From Sediminispirochaeta smaragdinae DSM 11293 (GTDB lineage: Bacteria; Spirochaetota; Spirochaetia; DSM-16054; Sediminispirochaetaceae): 64,000 nt of DNA. The position numbers and the translations under genes were made by a program. Under the pieces are notes generated by a model that did not search any database, had not been told where the DNA came from, and saw only the letters and a program-made list of their open reading frames with translations. Within the stretch, counting starts at the first letter, position 1; each line of letters starts with the position of its first letter. The stretch lies in assembly GCF_000143985.1 (NCBI RefSeq), contig NC_014364.1, positions 1,240,001-1,304,000 on the forward strand, written 5' to 3'. Of the stretch, positions 26,300-35,494 are shown one piece after another.

Positions 26300-28089
26300 A
26301 TCTCTCTTTACTTGTTCCTCAGCCACAGATGGTCCGCTCCGGTTCCGGGAACTTCCGCTTCGACCGCGATTTTGAGGATCAAGTCCGTTCTTATCTTTTC
26401 TGTGATACGCTTCCTGAAGGGATTACAGAGCTTTCCCTTCCCCATGAGCTTCGGACCCTGCCGGAAAGCTATCGATTGGATATTCGTCCCGACAAAATTC
26501 TCCTTGCAACAGAAAGTAAAAGTGGGCGCTTTGCTGCCATGACCACCCTCAAGCAGCTTTTGCTTCAATGTCCTGGTGCCGTACTTCCCTGCATGACCAT
26601 CGATGACTGGGCACTTTTCTCGATTCGGGGGGTGATGATCGACATTAGTCGTAGCAGAGTACCTACAATGAATACGCTGCAGCACATGATCGATCTCCTT
26701 TCTCTCCTGAAATACAACCAGCTTCAGCTCTATATGGAGCACACCTTTGCCTACAAGGGGCACGAGGATGTATGGAAGGACTCTTCTCCGCTGACAGAGG
26801 CAGAGATCAGAGGACTTGATCTCTATTGCCTAAGGCGGGGAATCGAACTGGTGCCCAATCAGAACTCCCTTGGTCATATGGAGCGATGGCTTGCCCATCC
26901 TGCCTATAAGCAGTATGCCGAATGCCCCGAGGGCTTTACCGATTCCTGGGGCTTTTTTCGTCCCGTCTCTACAACCCTTGCCCCATCCTGCCGGGAGAGC
27001 TTTCTCTTTTTAGAGGGGCTCTACGATCAGCTACTGCCTCTTTTTTCCTCTAGGCTGTTCAATGCAGGGGGTGATGAACCCTTGGAGTTCGGTATGGGTC
27101 GTTCTCGAATGCTTTGTGAACGTGAGGGGCGTGATAATGTGTATGCAGCTTTCCTCGATCGACTGCATAGCCTTGCTGCTGAGCGGGGAAAACGGCTCAT
27201 GGTATGGGCCGATATCTTGCAAAAGTATCCTCACTTACTTAAAGATCTCCCCGAAGATATGATTTTCGTCGATTGGGGCTACCAGGAGGATCATCCTTTC
27301 GATGACGACTGCCGGAACCTTGCCGAATCCGGGCGCGATTTTATTGTCTGTTCTGGGACCTCTGCCTGGAACTCCATCGGCGGCAGGTGGGGCAATTGTC
27401 GAGGAAATATTCGAAACGCCGCAGCTGCCGCTCTCAAATGGGGTGCCCTTGGGATCATGGTGAGTGAATGGGGGGACAATGGCCATATGCAGCAATATCC
27501 GATACCCATGCCGGGCTACTTCCTCGGCGCGGCGACAGCGTGGAATCCCGAGGCTATCGATCTCCTCGACCTGAGCGGTGCTCTTTCACTCCTATTGTTC
27601 GGTCGGGAACAGAAGGTACTTGCGCAGGCCCTAATGCTGCTTGAAGAGGCGGGAAGCCCCAATGGCGTGAAGATTCATAATGCCTCTCTCCCCGGCATCA
27701 TGTTATTTGATCACCACCTTCCCCATTACCGCTCCCTTTTGGCCCAATATGCCGGATATGATTTTTCTTTCGAGTATGAACAGCTTGAAAAGGCCGAGGC
27801 CCTCCTGGCCTCCGTTGAGCCCGGAGAGACGCGAATCCTTTACGACGAAATACGCTTTACCGCTGCCCTGATGCACTTTGCCTGTGATCTGGGGCATTTG
27901 CGCCTGCAGGCTCCCCATTTCTTACTATCAGAGATCGATACGGCTGCAAGAGTGAAGCTTGCCGACCGCCTTGAAAAGCTCATCATCGAATATCGGCGTT
28001 TGTGGCTGCTGCGCAATCGCCCCGGAGGCTTGGAAGAAAGCGCCGGAATCTTGGAAGAACTGGTCAGGCTCCTAAGGAAACAGGGGTAA
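26296..28089 (+). CDS. Beta-N-acetylhexosaminidase-like protein, glycoside hydrolase family 20
   Basis: A 597-residue cytoplasmic protein with a GH20b-like N-terminal domain and a GH20 TIM barrel starting at FSIRGVMIDISRSRVPTM (about residue 108). The catalytic Asp-Glu pair is in FNAGGDEPLEFG (Asp260-Glu261). Downstream SAWNSIGGRWGN and SEWGDNGH line the active site. The C-terminal 150 residues are helical. It starts inside the GH9 stop (ATGA), so the two are translationally coupled. In Vibrio chitobiose clusters a GH20 and a GH9 enzyme also sit with an ABC importer, which supports a role in cutting imported GlcNAc/GlcN oligosaccharides. It is a divergent GH20, so the activity is probable and not proven. 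Confidence 0.85.
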   Translation: MNLSLLVPQPQMVRSGSGNFRFDRDFEDQVRSYLFCDTLPEGITELSLPHELRTLPESYRLDIRPDKILLATESKSGRFAAMTTLKQLLLQCPGAVLPCMTIDDWALFSIRGVMIDISRSRVPTMNTLQHMIDLLSLLKYNQLQLYMEHTFAYKGHEDVWKDSSPLTEAEIRGLDLYCLRRGIELVPNQNSLGHMERWLAHPAYKQYAECPEGFTDSWGFFRPVSTTLAPSCRESFLFLEGLYDQLLPLFSSRLFNAGGDEPLEFGMGRSRMLCEREGRDNVYAAFLDRLHSLAAERGKRLMVWADILQKYPHLLKDLPEDMIFVDWGYQEDHPFDDDCRNLAESGRDFIVCSGTSAWNSIGGRWGNCRGNIRNAAAAALKWGALGIMVSEWGDNGHMQQYPIPMPGYFLGAATAWNPEAIDLLDLSGALSLLLFGREQKVLAQALMLLEEAGSPNGVKIHNASLPGIMLFDHHLPHYRSLLAQYAGYDFSFEYEQLEKAEALLASVEPGETRILYDEIRFTAALMHFACDLGHLRLQAPHFLLSEIDTAARVKLADRLEKLIIEYRRLWLLRNRPGGLEESAGILEELVRLLRKQG

Positions 28090-28216
28090 AACGCCAAGAG
28101 AGGTGTTGCCAATCCTGGTGTTCGATACTGCTGCCTTTGTTTGCCGGAAAAACCTTCCTTTGGTGGTGTATTCAGTGTTGTGATGGTTGGTTGTGAATGC
28201 CGATTCGGCCAAGGGG

Positions 28217-30793
28217 CTATTTGGTTATAATCCCCTGGAGCCCTCCGGAGATGAGTGAGGCGATCTGAATAAAGATGAGGTAGTGACCGACACGAGGCGG
28301 CAGGGCGATATATCGAGACTCCCAATGTGGATGGAATTTTTCTTTGTACTGACGTACTCCCTGGAAATTATAGAAAGCCTCTCCATGTTGATAGATTAGA
28401 GCTCCCAACTTATTCCATCCCGGAGCGAGGGCCCTGTTTTCAAGGCCGGAAAGGGGCGCCATGCCCAGATTAAAACGGGAAAAAAGCTGCTCCTTTCCCC
28501 ATGCGAAAAGATTTAGAAAGAGATAATCCATGATATTATCCGAGACAGATGGTAGATAGCGCATGAGATCCACGGAGAGCTCATAGCCCGTCCCGTCTCG
28601 CCAGATATTGGCAAAGGCCACAAGTTCGTCGTTTTTGAAGACCAGGGCACAGGGGGTCTGCTTGAGATATGCTTCGTCAAAAAAGCCCATAGAGAACCCC
28701 TTCTCCTTGGCTTGTTTCGATTCGAGCCATGCATCGGAAACCTGCTTCAGCTTCTGCAGATGGTCGTTTACCTCCCCGGAGGGTAGCACCGTGAACCGAT
28801 ATCCCTCGGAGCCCAGTTTGTTGAGGGTATACCGATATTTCTTGGCTTCTTTACCCTCTAATGAGAAGTTTTTCAGATCGACTATCGCCTCTTCCCCGAT
28901 CTTGAAAAAGCTATACCCCATTTCGGCATAGGTGGAGAGGTTTGCGGTTCCCACCTCATAGAGTACCGGCCATCCCATATAGCGGTCACTGAGGTCCTTT
29001 AATCGCCATAGGAGTTCTCGTCCTTCTTGCTTATCGCCAACAGGGTCCCCCATGACCGCCCATGTCCTTCCCGAGATTCCATACATGAGAAAGCTCTTAC
29101 CGCTGGGAGAAAACAGCAACTCCTTATCTCCCAATAGTGCCAGCATGCCACCCGTCCCCTCAACTTCGGCAAGGATCTGCCGTACCTGTTCCATCTCCTT
29201 CTTGCCGGGCAAGGCAATTGAGGGGTTGGGAGAGCGGATGAGCATGACGATGCCGCTCCCTAAAAGGACCAGCATGATTCCCACCGTCGCCCGCAATGAA
29301 CGTGGGGCGTAGCCGTGAAGACTCACCTGCCAGAATAGGTCACTGGAGTATTCCACATGCTTATGGGAAAAAAAACCGAGCCACAGTACCGTGATGATGG
29401 TCATTGCTATGGCCACGATCCACTCGGTACTAAAGAATTGACTTGTCAGGGATGTTTCCCGGTAGAAATACTTGCGACAAGGCAACAGGAGAAGGAACAT
29501 GACGAAGAGGGTGATTGCCTCTTCGTAATCGAGGGCCTTTGTCAGAGAAAAGAGTGACCCCAACAAGAGCATCACCAGGGAGAGATAGTAAGCGGCATTC
29601 TTGCGTTTTAGCAGTCCATAGGCAAGTGGTAGGAGCATCGCTCCGGCACAACTGGCGAGGAAGTGGGTCATTTCTATTACCGGCAGGGGAATGACCTCTA
29701 TCAGCAGATTCATGCGCTGGTTAATCTCCGGAGTCACACCGGAAAAGAGAAGCACAATGCCCCCCACGAAGACAAGGGCAGCAAAAATCGGTGGGATCAG
29801 TGTCGTTATTCCCCGAAAGAAAAAACGTGGAACCCGTTCGAAAATTTCGGCTCTGGCCTTTATCTCGTGGATGACCAGCATGATCAGTGCGACCAGAAAG
29901 GGAAGGAGATAATAAAAGAGGCGATAGGCAAATACATAGGCCGCACTTTGCTGCGGGCCGACGAGAGGAGAAAGGTAGAGTATCAGAACCGAATCGAGAA
30001 CGCCGAGACCGCCGGGAACATTGGAGATGATGCCGAACACCTGTGCGGCCATAAAGACCCCGGTGATCATAAAAAAGGATATTCCCTCTACCGAATGCGG
30101 CAAAAGCACATAGAAGACCCCGACTGCCAGGAGCCAGTCGGCGCTGCTGACTACAAACTGCAGCAGGGCAAGCGGAAGCCTGGGCAGCGGAAACTGCAGC
30201 TTAGCTATTTTTATCTGACGACCTGATACGACCAGGACAAGATAGGCAACCACCAAAAGAAACATGACCACCCCGACGATGCGGACGCCCCATGGTGCCA
30301 AAGGAATCCAGTCCGGCAGCTGAACATTTCCCAGAGAGAATATTCCCGAACCGATGAGAAGAAATCCCAACCAAAAGGTGAGGGAACAAAGCGGGATGAT
30401 TTTACCTACATCGATAGGAAGCAAGCCGTAGCGTGAATAGAGTCGAAACCGAAGAGAACCGGAAGAAAGCAGGGTCATTCCCACGTTATAGGAAATAGCG
30501 GTACTGATAAAAGAGACCTGTGCCGTTTGGGAATATTTCAACCTTTTGCCGATAACATGTAATGACAGAACATCATAAAGGGTAAGCACGATATATCCGG
30601 CAAGGGTCAGCAGCAGGGCCAAGAGTATCCGATCTAAAGGAATAAAGGCAATTTGTCGTTTGATTTCTTCGATATGGACCTGATGAAGTTCCTTGCTTAT
30701 TACTACCAGTGAAAAAAGGAAAAACAGGAGGGGAATAACGGAAAATATGAACTTACGGAGATTCTTCCCCGCGAAAATAGTTGTTATCTGCAT
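28217..30793 (-). CDS. mprF: Phosphatidylglycerol lysyltransferase-like membrane protein (MprF family)
   Basis: An 858-residue protein with the MprF plan: an N-terminal integral membrane flippase region with about 14 hydrophobic segments (residues 15-520) and a C-terminal DUF2156 GNAT-like synthase domain (from about 545) with GISGRTWAVMGDPVG and NLGMAPLSG. MprF proteins transfer lysine or alanine from aminoacyl-tRNA to phosphatidylglycerol and flip the product, lowering the negative surface charge and giving resistance to cationic peptides. Aminoacyl specificity is not readable. The gene is monocistronic and convergent with the GH20 gene across 127 bases in which I see no terminator. Confidence 0.9.
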   Translation of the reverse strand: MQITTIFAGKNLRKFIFSVIPLLFFLFSLVVISKELHQVHIEEIKRQIAFIPLDRILLALLLTLAGYIVLTLYDVLSLHVIGKRLKYSQTAQVSFISTAISYNVGMTLLSSGSLRFRLYSRYGLLPIDVGKIIPLCSLTFWLGFLLIGSGIFSLGNVQLPDWIPLAPWGVRIVGVVMFLLVVAYLVLVVSGRQIKIAKLQFPLPRLPLALLQFVVSSADWLLAVGVFYVLLPHSVEGISFFMITGVFMAAQVFGIISNVPGGLGVLDSVLILYLSPLVGPQQSAAYVFAYRLFYYLLPFLVALIMLVIHEIKARAEIFERVPRFFFRGITTLIPPIFAALVFVGGIVLLFSGVTPEINQRMNLLIEVIPLPVIEMTHFLASCAGAMLLPLAYGLLKRKNAAYYLSLVMLLLGSLFSLTKALDYEEAITLFVMFLLLLPCRKYFYRETSLTSQFFSTEWIVAIAMTIITVLWLGFFSHKHVEYSSDLFWQVSLHGYAPRSLRATVGIMLVLLGSGIVMLIRSPNPSIALPGKKEMEQVRQILAEVEGTGGMLALLGDKELLFSPSGKSFLMYGISGRTWAVMGDPVGDKQEGRELLWRLKDLSDRYMGWPVLYEVGTANLSTYAEMGYSFFKIGEEAIVDLKNFSLEGKEAKKYRYTLNKLGSEGYRFTVLPSGEVNDHLQKLKQVSDAWLESKQAKEKGFSMGFFDEAYLKQTPCALVFKNDELVAFANIWRDGTGYELSVDLMRYLPSVSDNIMDYLFLNLFAWGKEQLFSRFNLGMAPLSGLENRALAPGWNKLGALIYQHGEAFYNFQGVRQYKEKFHPHWESRYIALPPRVGHYLIFIQIASLISGGLQGIITK

Positions 30794-30860
30794 GATATGC
30801 GTTCTTTACTATAGTATATAGCACAGTAAGTGGCAATTTGAAAAAATACGGACGCTTATG

Positions 30861-31658
30861 TTATGAGAATTGCCAGAGCCCATTTACTATCAAATAGATA
30901 AGGTAGCTTAATGCTATAATCCATATGGAAATATTAATACAGTAACCAATAAAAGGGACAGTATACGTATATGTTAATGTCCGTTTTGGATAAGCACCAA
31001 AGGCCCTTGATTCCATTGCGATTGCAGACATTTTGGCTTTTCGAAGCCCGCTGACTATAAGTGGCACGGCAAGGCATTTCAGTATTCGTAGCCTCCCTTT
31101 AAGTCCCTTCTCTATTTCAAGGGTTCCTCTGACAATATGTGCATTTCGTATGTTTATCGCTTCGACTTCCATTATCGGAATGTACCGAAATGCAGCATAA
31201 AACGCAAATGCAAATCGATAAGGAATCCCTGCGCGTGCTACCATATCGTAAATCATGCGACGAGGCTCTGTCGTAATAATATAGGTTAATGCACTACTTC
31301 CTACGACAAAGACTCGTAGACAAAGATTAATACCGTTTCTAAATCCTTCATGTCCTATCTTGAGGTATCCGACTTGAAAATAGATAAGGCTCTCTTCTCC
31401 TGAGTAAAAAACAATCTGCATGAGGAACATAATAAATCCGAAAATCAGGAATATCGTGAAAGCAGAGAAAAAGTTTTTGGGAGGAAGTTTCGCGAGGATA
31501 AGACCGTTTAGGACTATGCAGAAAAAGAGAATCAACTGCAGAACCGGTTCTGTTATAAAATATGACAAAACTGCTATTCCAATGAGCCAGAACATTTTAT
31601 TTATAGAGTCGATTTTTCCGAATATCGAATCGTTCTTTATGTACCCGAATTTTATCAT
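30861..31658 (-). CDS. ECF transporter transmembrane component (EcfT/YkoC-like)
   Basis: A 265-residue membrane protein with about five hydrophobic segments and the EcfT coupling motifs, including KAKMSAIAMESRAFGAYPKR near residues 206-225, whose A-x-x-x-R-x-F/G core binds the ATPase groove. It is the last gene of a five-gene minus-strand operon (Lrp, S component, creatininase, double ATPase, T component), starting seven bases after the ATPase stop with GGAG upstream. It should join the ATPase dimer to the substrate-binding S component in the membrane. The composition is markedly A+T-rich compared with neighbouring sugar clusters. Confidence 0.9.
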   Translation of the reverse strand: MIKFGYIKNDSIFGKIDSINKMFWLIGIAVLSYFITEPVLQLILFFCIVLNGLILAKLPPKNFFSAFTIFLIFGFIMFLMQIVFYSGEESLIYFQVGYLKIGHEGFRNGINLCLRVFVVGSSALTYIITTEPRRMIYDMVARAGIPYRFAFAFYAAFRYIPIMEVEAINIRNAHIVRGTLEIEKGLKGRLRILKCLAVPLIVSGLRKAKMSAIAMESRAFGAYPKRTLTYTYTVPFIGYCINISIWIIALSYLIYLIVNGLWQFS

Positions 31659-31665
31659 AATCGTA

Positions 31666-33390
31666 TCATCTCCGATTTAATGCCTCAATTAAGTCATCAG
31701 CAACCAAGCACTGATCCATAATTTTGCCTTTTGAATTTATACAGTCGAAGACTTTTAGGATTTCAGGCTTTTCAATCGCTTTTGTTTTTATTGCTTCAAG
31801 GTTATTAAAGAGGTCCTCAGGCTTTCCATCGAAAACCTTCTGCCCCTTGTCAAGAAGAATAACAGCATCGGCATATTTGGCAACCAGATAGGTGGTGTGT
31901 GTGATCATAATAATCGTAACACCCTCTTTGCACATTTTTAGTATGATATCCATCATATGTTTACAATTCTTATAGTCGAGACCTGCCGATGGCTCGTCAA
32001 GAATAAGAATCTGTGGTCTCTGTACAATCATTGTGGCAATACTAAGACGTCGTTTTTCTCCCATTCCCAAGGTTAAAGGGTGACGCTCCTCCAAACCTTC
32101 TAGTTCTACCGTTTTAAGTGTATCTTTTACAATGTCGTCGATCTGCTGTTGAGACAAAGACGTTTGTTTGAGCCCGTAAGCAATCTCTTCTGCGACCGAA
32201 TTAGTAATAAATTGATGATCGGGATATTGAAATACGTAGCCGATTTTTCGGCATCGGTGAGATACTTTTTGGTCGGTAATATCTTGGCTATCAAGAATGA
32301 TTGTGCCGGATTGTGATTTCAAGAGCCCAATAATGTTCATCGATAAAGTGGTTTTCCCTGAGCCGTTTTCCCCCATCACTGCGATAATAGACCCTTTATT
32401 GATTGAAAGAGAGAGATCTTGCAACAGCTTTTTTTGAGAAGAGTATCCAAAAGAGAGATCTTTGATTTCCAATGCTGTTTTCTTAGCGTAGTTTTCTTTC
32501 TTTTCTATCGTTTTCGTTGAAGATAAGCACGGAAACAGTATTTCTTTCTGTTCGACAAATTCTTGTACCGTAATCGGAAATCTATCAAATTCAAAACCTG
32601 TTTCTTCTATGGCAAAAGATAGTCTGCAAATTTCCGGAACCCATAGGCCATAATCCTGTTCAAGCTGCTGGCTCTTATGCCTGAAAATGTCTCTAGGGAC
32701 TCCACTTTCAATGACTTTGCCATCTTCCATAATAATCAGCTTGTCAACATATTTTATGAGTTCATCAATTTGATGTTCTATAAGAATGAGCGTTAATCCT
32801 GTTTCCTGGTTTAACTTATAGAGTGTCTCGTAAATATCTTCCTTTCCCGATGGGTCTAAATTTGCAGTCGGCTGATCTAAAATTAAGATTTCTGGTTCCA
32901 TCGCCAGGACCGAGGCTATGGCAACTCGTTGCTTTTGCCCTCCAGAGAGCTCTGCGATCTTTTTGTTATTGTACTTCGGTAGATTAACAAATTTTAGATA
33001 CTTATTGACCCGGTCTGAAATTTCGGTGGCCTTTACAAGGAGATTTTCAGGACCGAAAGCAACTTCTTCGTCAACGAATAGATTACAGAATTGACTGTCG
33101 GGATCTTGAAAGACAATGCCGGCTTTGGTCGAAATATCTTCTGTTTCCACCTTGTGAACGTTTAGGCCTCCGACTTTGATAGTACCGGAAGTGCTGCCGC
33201 CGAGTACTTTTGGATAAATCCCAACCAAACAAAGAGCAAGCGTACTTTTGCCGCTACTTGAGGGGCCGGTGATTATTACAAATTCCCCTTTATTGATCGA
33301 TATATCTATATTTTTTAGGAAGGGTGTCTCCGAATCGGGAAAAGCGAAGCAGAAATCCCTTAGATAAACAGAACCTTCGTATTCAGACAT
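31666..33390 (-). CDS. ECF transporter fused double ATPase (YkoD-like)
   Basis: A 574-residue protein with two ABC domains in one chain, the YkoD arrangement of the EcfA1/A2 pair. Domain 1: Walker A GPSSSGKST (42-50), signature LSGGQKQR, Walker B ILILDQPTANLD. Domain 2: Walker A GENGSGKTT (340-348), signature LGMGEKRRLS, Walker B ILILDEPSAGLD. The catalytic Glu after Walker B is Gln in domain 1 (codon CAG), so only one of the two sites may hydrolyse ATP efficiently. The start is the ATG for MSEYEG because GGAG lies 11-14 bases before it; a longer frame to 33408 would swallow that site. Confidence 0.92.
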   Translation of the reverse strand: MSEYEGSVYLRDFCFAFPDSETPFLKNIDISINKGEFVIITGPSSSGKSTLALCLVGIYPKVLGGSTSGTIKVGGLNVHKVETEDISTKAGIVFQDPDSQFCNLFVDEEVAFGPENLLVKATEISDRVNKYLKFVNLPKYNNKKIAELSGGQKQRVAIASVLAMEPEILILDQPTANLDPSGKEDIYETLYKLNQETGLTLILIEHQIDELIKYVDKLIIMEDGKVIESGVPRDIFRHKSQQLEQDYGLWVPEICRLSFAIEETGFEFDRFPITVQEFVEQKEILFPCLSSTKTIEKKENYAKKTALEIKDLSFGYSSQKKLLQDLSLSINKGSIIAVMGENGSGKTTLSMNIIGLLKSQSGTIILDSQDITDQKVSHRCRKIGYVFQYPDHQFITNSVAEEIAYGLKQTSLSQQQIDDIVKDTLKTVELEGLEERHPLTLGMGEKRRLSIATMIVQRPQILILDEPSAGLDYKNCKHMMDIILKMCKEGVTIIMITHTTYLVAKYADAVILLDKGQKVFDGKPEDLFNNLEAIKTKAIEKPEILKVFDCINSKGKIMDQCLVADDLIEALNRR

Positions 33391-33421
33391 GATACTGCTC
33401 TCCTGCAAAAGGTCATAGTCT

Positions 33422-34195
33422 CTACATTGCCCTGATTTCTTCCATAACCTTGAAAAGTGTTTGGGCGATTCCTGTAAGTAGTTTTTCCCCTTCTACTTGT
33501 GTTGCTTGTGAAGGATCTCCAATGACTCCATTTTCTGATACATCTTCTGTTATCCATCCAAAGGGAACACATTCCGAGAAATTGATAAACTCCTTCTGCT
33601 GCAAAAATTCCGGTATGGATGCCTTTATTTCTTTTTTACGAACAAGTTCAGGATCGATGTACAGAATAATCGAGGTTTCCATTCTTCCCGCGTGAATGCC
33701 GAACTTCCTTTCTGACTCAGAATATTCTCCGAAGTCGAAATTCTCCGGCATTATTTTTAGAAAGGGATGAAGAACAAATGTTTTTATCCCTGTCTGTATC
33801 CGTATTTCACGGCACATGAAATCCAAAACTTCATGATTACCCCCGTGACCGTTCAAAAACACCAATTTTCGAAAACCGGATCGCTGTAATGACGCTCCGA
33901 TATCCGACAGGATTCGGATAAGAGTTTCTACCTGCATGCAAACTGTCCCCGGAAAAGAATTATGTTCGTTACTTTTCCCATAGGGAATAAGCGGCAGAAA
34001 AACGGCTGGGTAATTTGCAGTTCGCATAATTTCTTTTAGCCCCTTGGAGATCGCTTCTGCTATAAGTGAATCGGTCCCTACGGGAAGGTGAGAACCATGT
34101 TGTTCTGTCGAACCAATTGGCTGTATAGCAATTAAAGAAGATGCTTCTTTCTCAATCTCTTTATATGTCTTATGCTGAAAAGTCAATTTATCCAT
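33422..34195 (-). CDS. Creatininase-family amidohydrolase
   Basis: A 257-residue metal-dependent amidohydrolase of the creatininase fold. The metal ligands are present: Glu31 and His33 in STEQHGSHLP, Asp42, His117/His121 in NGHGGNHE, and Glu173 in HAGRMETS. The family includes creatininase, the archaeal formamidopyrimidine deformylase ArfB and the mycofactocin protein MftE, so cleavage of a cyclic amide or a formamide is likely. It lies between the S component and the ATPase of a YkoE-type ECF importer, which suggests that it processes the imported compound, for example a formylated or ring-closed pyrimidine or thiazole vitamin precursor. A GGAGGAG site precedes ATG 34195. The substrate is unproven. 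Confidence 0.88.
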   Translation of the reverse strand: MDKLTFQHKTYKEIEKEASSLIAIQPIGSTEQHGSHLPVGTDSLIAEAISKGLKEIMRTANYPAVFLPLIPYGKSNEHNSFPGTVCMQVETLIRILSDIGASLQRSGFRKLVFLNGHGGNHEVLDFMCREIRIQTGIKTFVLHPFLKIMPENFDFGEYSESERKFGIHAGRMETSIILYIDPELVRKKEIKASIPEFLQQKEFINFSECVPFGWITEDVSENGVIGDPSQATQVEGEKLLTGIAQTLFKVMEEIRAM

Positions 34196-34241
34196 GCCAC
34201 TCCTCCGAATCCTGGAATATTTGATGATAGTCTGCTCAGCT

Positions 34242-34802
34242 CTACTTACGATTTACCACTCCCGCCCTTTCCAAAGCCCGAAAGACTCCCCAAGAGATAA
34301 GACCACAAACGATTGACCCTGCAAAAAAGGAATCGACAAGATAGAGCACTTTGAAACCGAACGTGAAATCTGAAAACCAATAGATCAAATCAATGAAAAA
34401 TGCAGTGACGGTGCCGCAGCCAGAAGCCAGCATTGTAATCCAGACTTTCGGACGATACCGTGCAGAAGAGAAGGCTATCTCCGAACCAAGTCCGTTACCA
34501 AATCCATACAAGATACACAAGGCCCCTGATGGATTTCCGAATAGCATTTGCAGTAGGCCATTCAGAAGCGCAGTAAACATTGTCGCTCCTGGTTTTCTGA
34601 CGATCAGACCTCCCATGATAACGGCAAAAAGATGAAGAGCTCCTGGCCACATAGACACAAAAGGCGATGCAATATTCAGTGCCCGAACTATTGGGTTTAT
34701 GACCAGAGAGCTAAGCACTGCGCCGATTGCCGCTATTACTGCTATCATGAGCAGATCTACAGAGGACAGCCATTTTTTCTTTTTTTTCATTTCCTCTTCC
34801 AC
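34242..34802 (-). CDS. ECF transporter substrate-specific component (YkoE-like)
   Basis: A 186-residue membrane protein with five or six hydrophobic segments. The pattern SSVDLLMIAVIAAIGAVLSS, FVSMWPGALHLFAVIMGG and GNPSGALCILYGFGNGLGSE matches YkoE-type S components, which bind thiamine or its pyrimidine precursor. It provides specificity to the T and ATPase subunits downstream. The start is GTG 34802, nine bases after AAGGAGG; the ATG four codons later is an alternative. No thiamine-pyrophosphate riboswitch is visible before the operon, so the ligand may not be thiamine, or control may be by the Lrp protein alone. Confidence 0.83.
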   Translation of the reverse strand: MEEEMKKKKKWLSSVDLLMIAVIAAIGAVLSSLVINPIVRALNIASPFVSMWPGALHLFAVIMGGLIVRKPGATMFTALLNGLLQMLFGNPSGALCILYGFGNGLGSEIAFSSARYRPKVWITMLASGCGTVTAFFIDLIYWFSDFTFGFKVLYLVDSFFAGSIVCGLISWGVFRALERAGVVNRK

Positions 34803-34826
34803 GTTGCAAAACCTCCTTATAGATAC

Positions 34827-35264
34827 TTAGAATGGAATTTTTTTACGTTTTTCCAATACGATGTTTGTTTTAATCTTTATGATCCCCTTTATTTGGTTTA
34901 TCTCTTCTTGGATTACGGTATTGAGAGATTGCATGCTTGGAAAATAGGCAAAGACAAAGAGCTTTGATTCTGAAGTTGTAAAAATTCTTTCAACATTCCT
35001 CAGTTTAAAAATCGTATCTCGAATCTCTGTATTTTCCTGGGGTGACGTCTCTATTTCCAACATGACATGAATTTCCTGTCCGATATTTTCGTAGTTGAGG
35101 TCAATGGTAAAATTGTTAATTACTTTATCCTCACACATCGCATTGACCTTATTCGTAACGACGGCCCTGGAAAGATCAAGATCCCTCGCTATTTCGGCAT
35201 AGGCTGTTCGACTGTCCTCGAATAGTATTTTTAGAATGCTAATATCTATGTCTTTAATCTTCAT
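34827..35264 (-). CDS. Lrp/AsnC family transcriptional regulator
   Basis: A 145-residue regulator with an N-terminal helix-turn-helix (ISILKILFEDSRTAYAEIARDLDLSRAVVTNKVNAM cluster, residues 7-44) and a C-terminal RAM ligand-sensing domain from about 65. It is the first gene of the ECF operon, 24 bases before the S-component gene, so it probably regulates that operon and itself. Lrp proteins usually sense amino acids; pairing with an ECF vitamin-type importer is less usual and may hint at the transported compound. AGGAG lies 12 bases before the ATG. Confidence 0.88.
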   Translation of the reverse strand: MKIKDIDISILKILFEDSRTAYAEIARDLDLSRAVVTNKVNAMCEDKVINNFTIDLNYENIGQEIHVMLEIETSPQENTEIRDTIFKLRNVERIFTTSESKLFVFAYFPSMQSLNTVIQEEINQIKGIIKIKTNIVLEKRKKIPF

Positions 35265-35296
35265 TTATACACGTGCTCCTATTTTGTGTCGTTTTC

Positions 35297-35339
35297 ATAC
35301 AAATGTCAATAAAAATATTATAATAAAGTACTTTTGTAT
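35297..35339 (-). promoter_or_regulatory. Probable promoter/operator of the Lrp-ECF operon
   Basis: A TATAAT -10 hexamer is present on the minus strand (35322-35317), in very A+T-rich DNA. It is flanked symmetrically by ATACAAA (35297-35303) and TTTGTAT (35333-35339), an inverted repeat with 29 bases between arms. A -35 element is not clear. Confidence 0.35.
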
Positions 35340-35494
35340 AAATATTGTCCTCCCTGTTGTAGTATCGTAAGAAACGCAGGACTCAGGTTAATTCCTTTCT
35401 CGCCTACTATCAATGGAATTTAGCAACGAAAATCCTTGCATTGATTTTTCATGATAGATACACTCTTTCCATCTTCTATGCGAGAGGCAAAAAC

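Noticed and set aside
29663-30226. Plus-strand open frame opposite the MprF-like gene
   Set aside because: Antisense shadow of hydrophobic membrane codons; composition is low in hydrophobic residues and has no family pattern.
35265-35494. Searched for a thiamine-pyrophosphate riboswitch before the ECF operon
   Set aside because: The conserved CTGAGA and CCTGATCTGG-type elements were not seen by eye; a covariance search would be needed to be certain.
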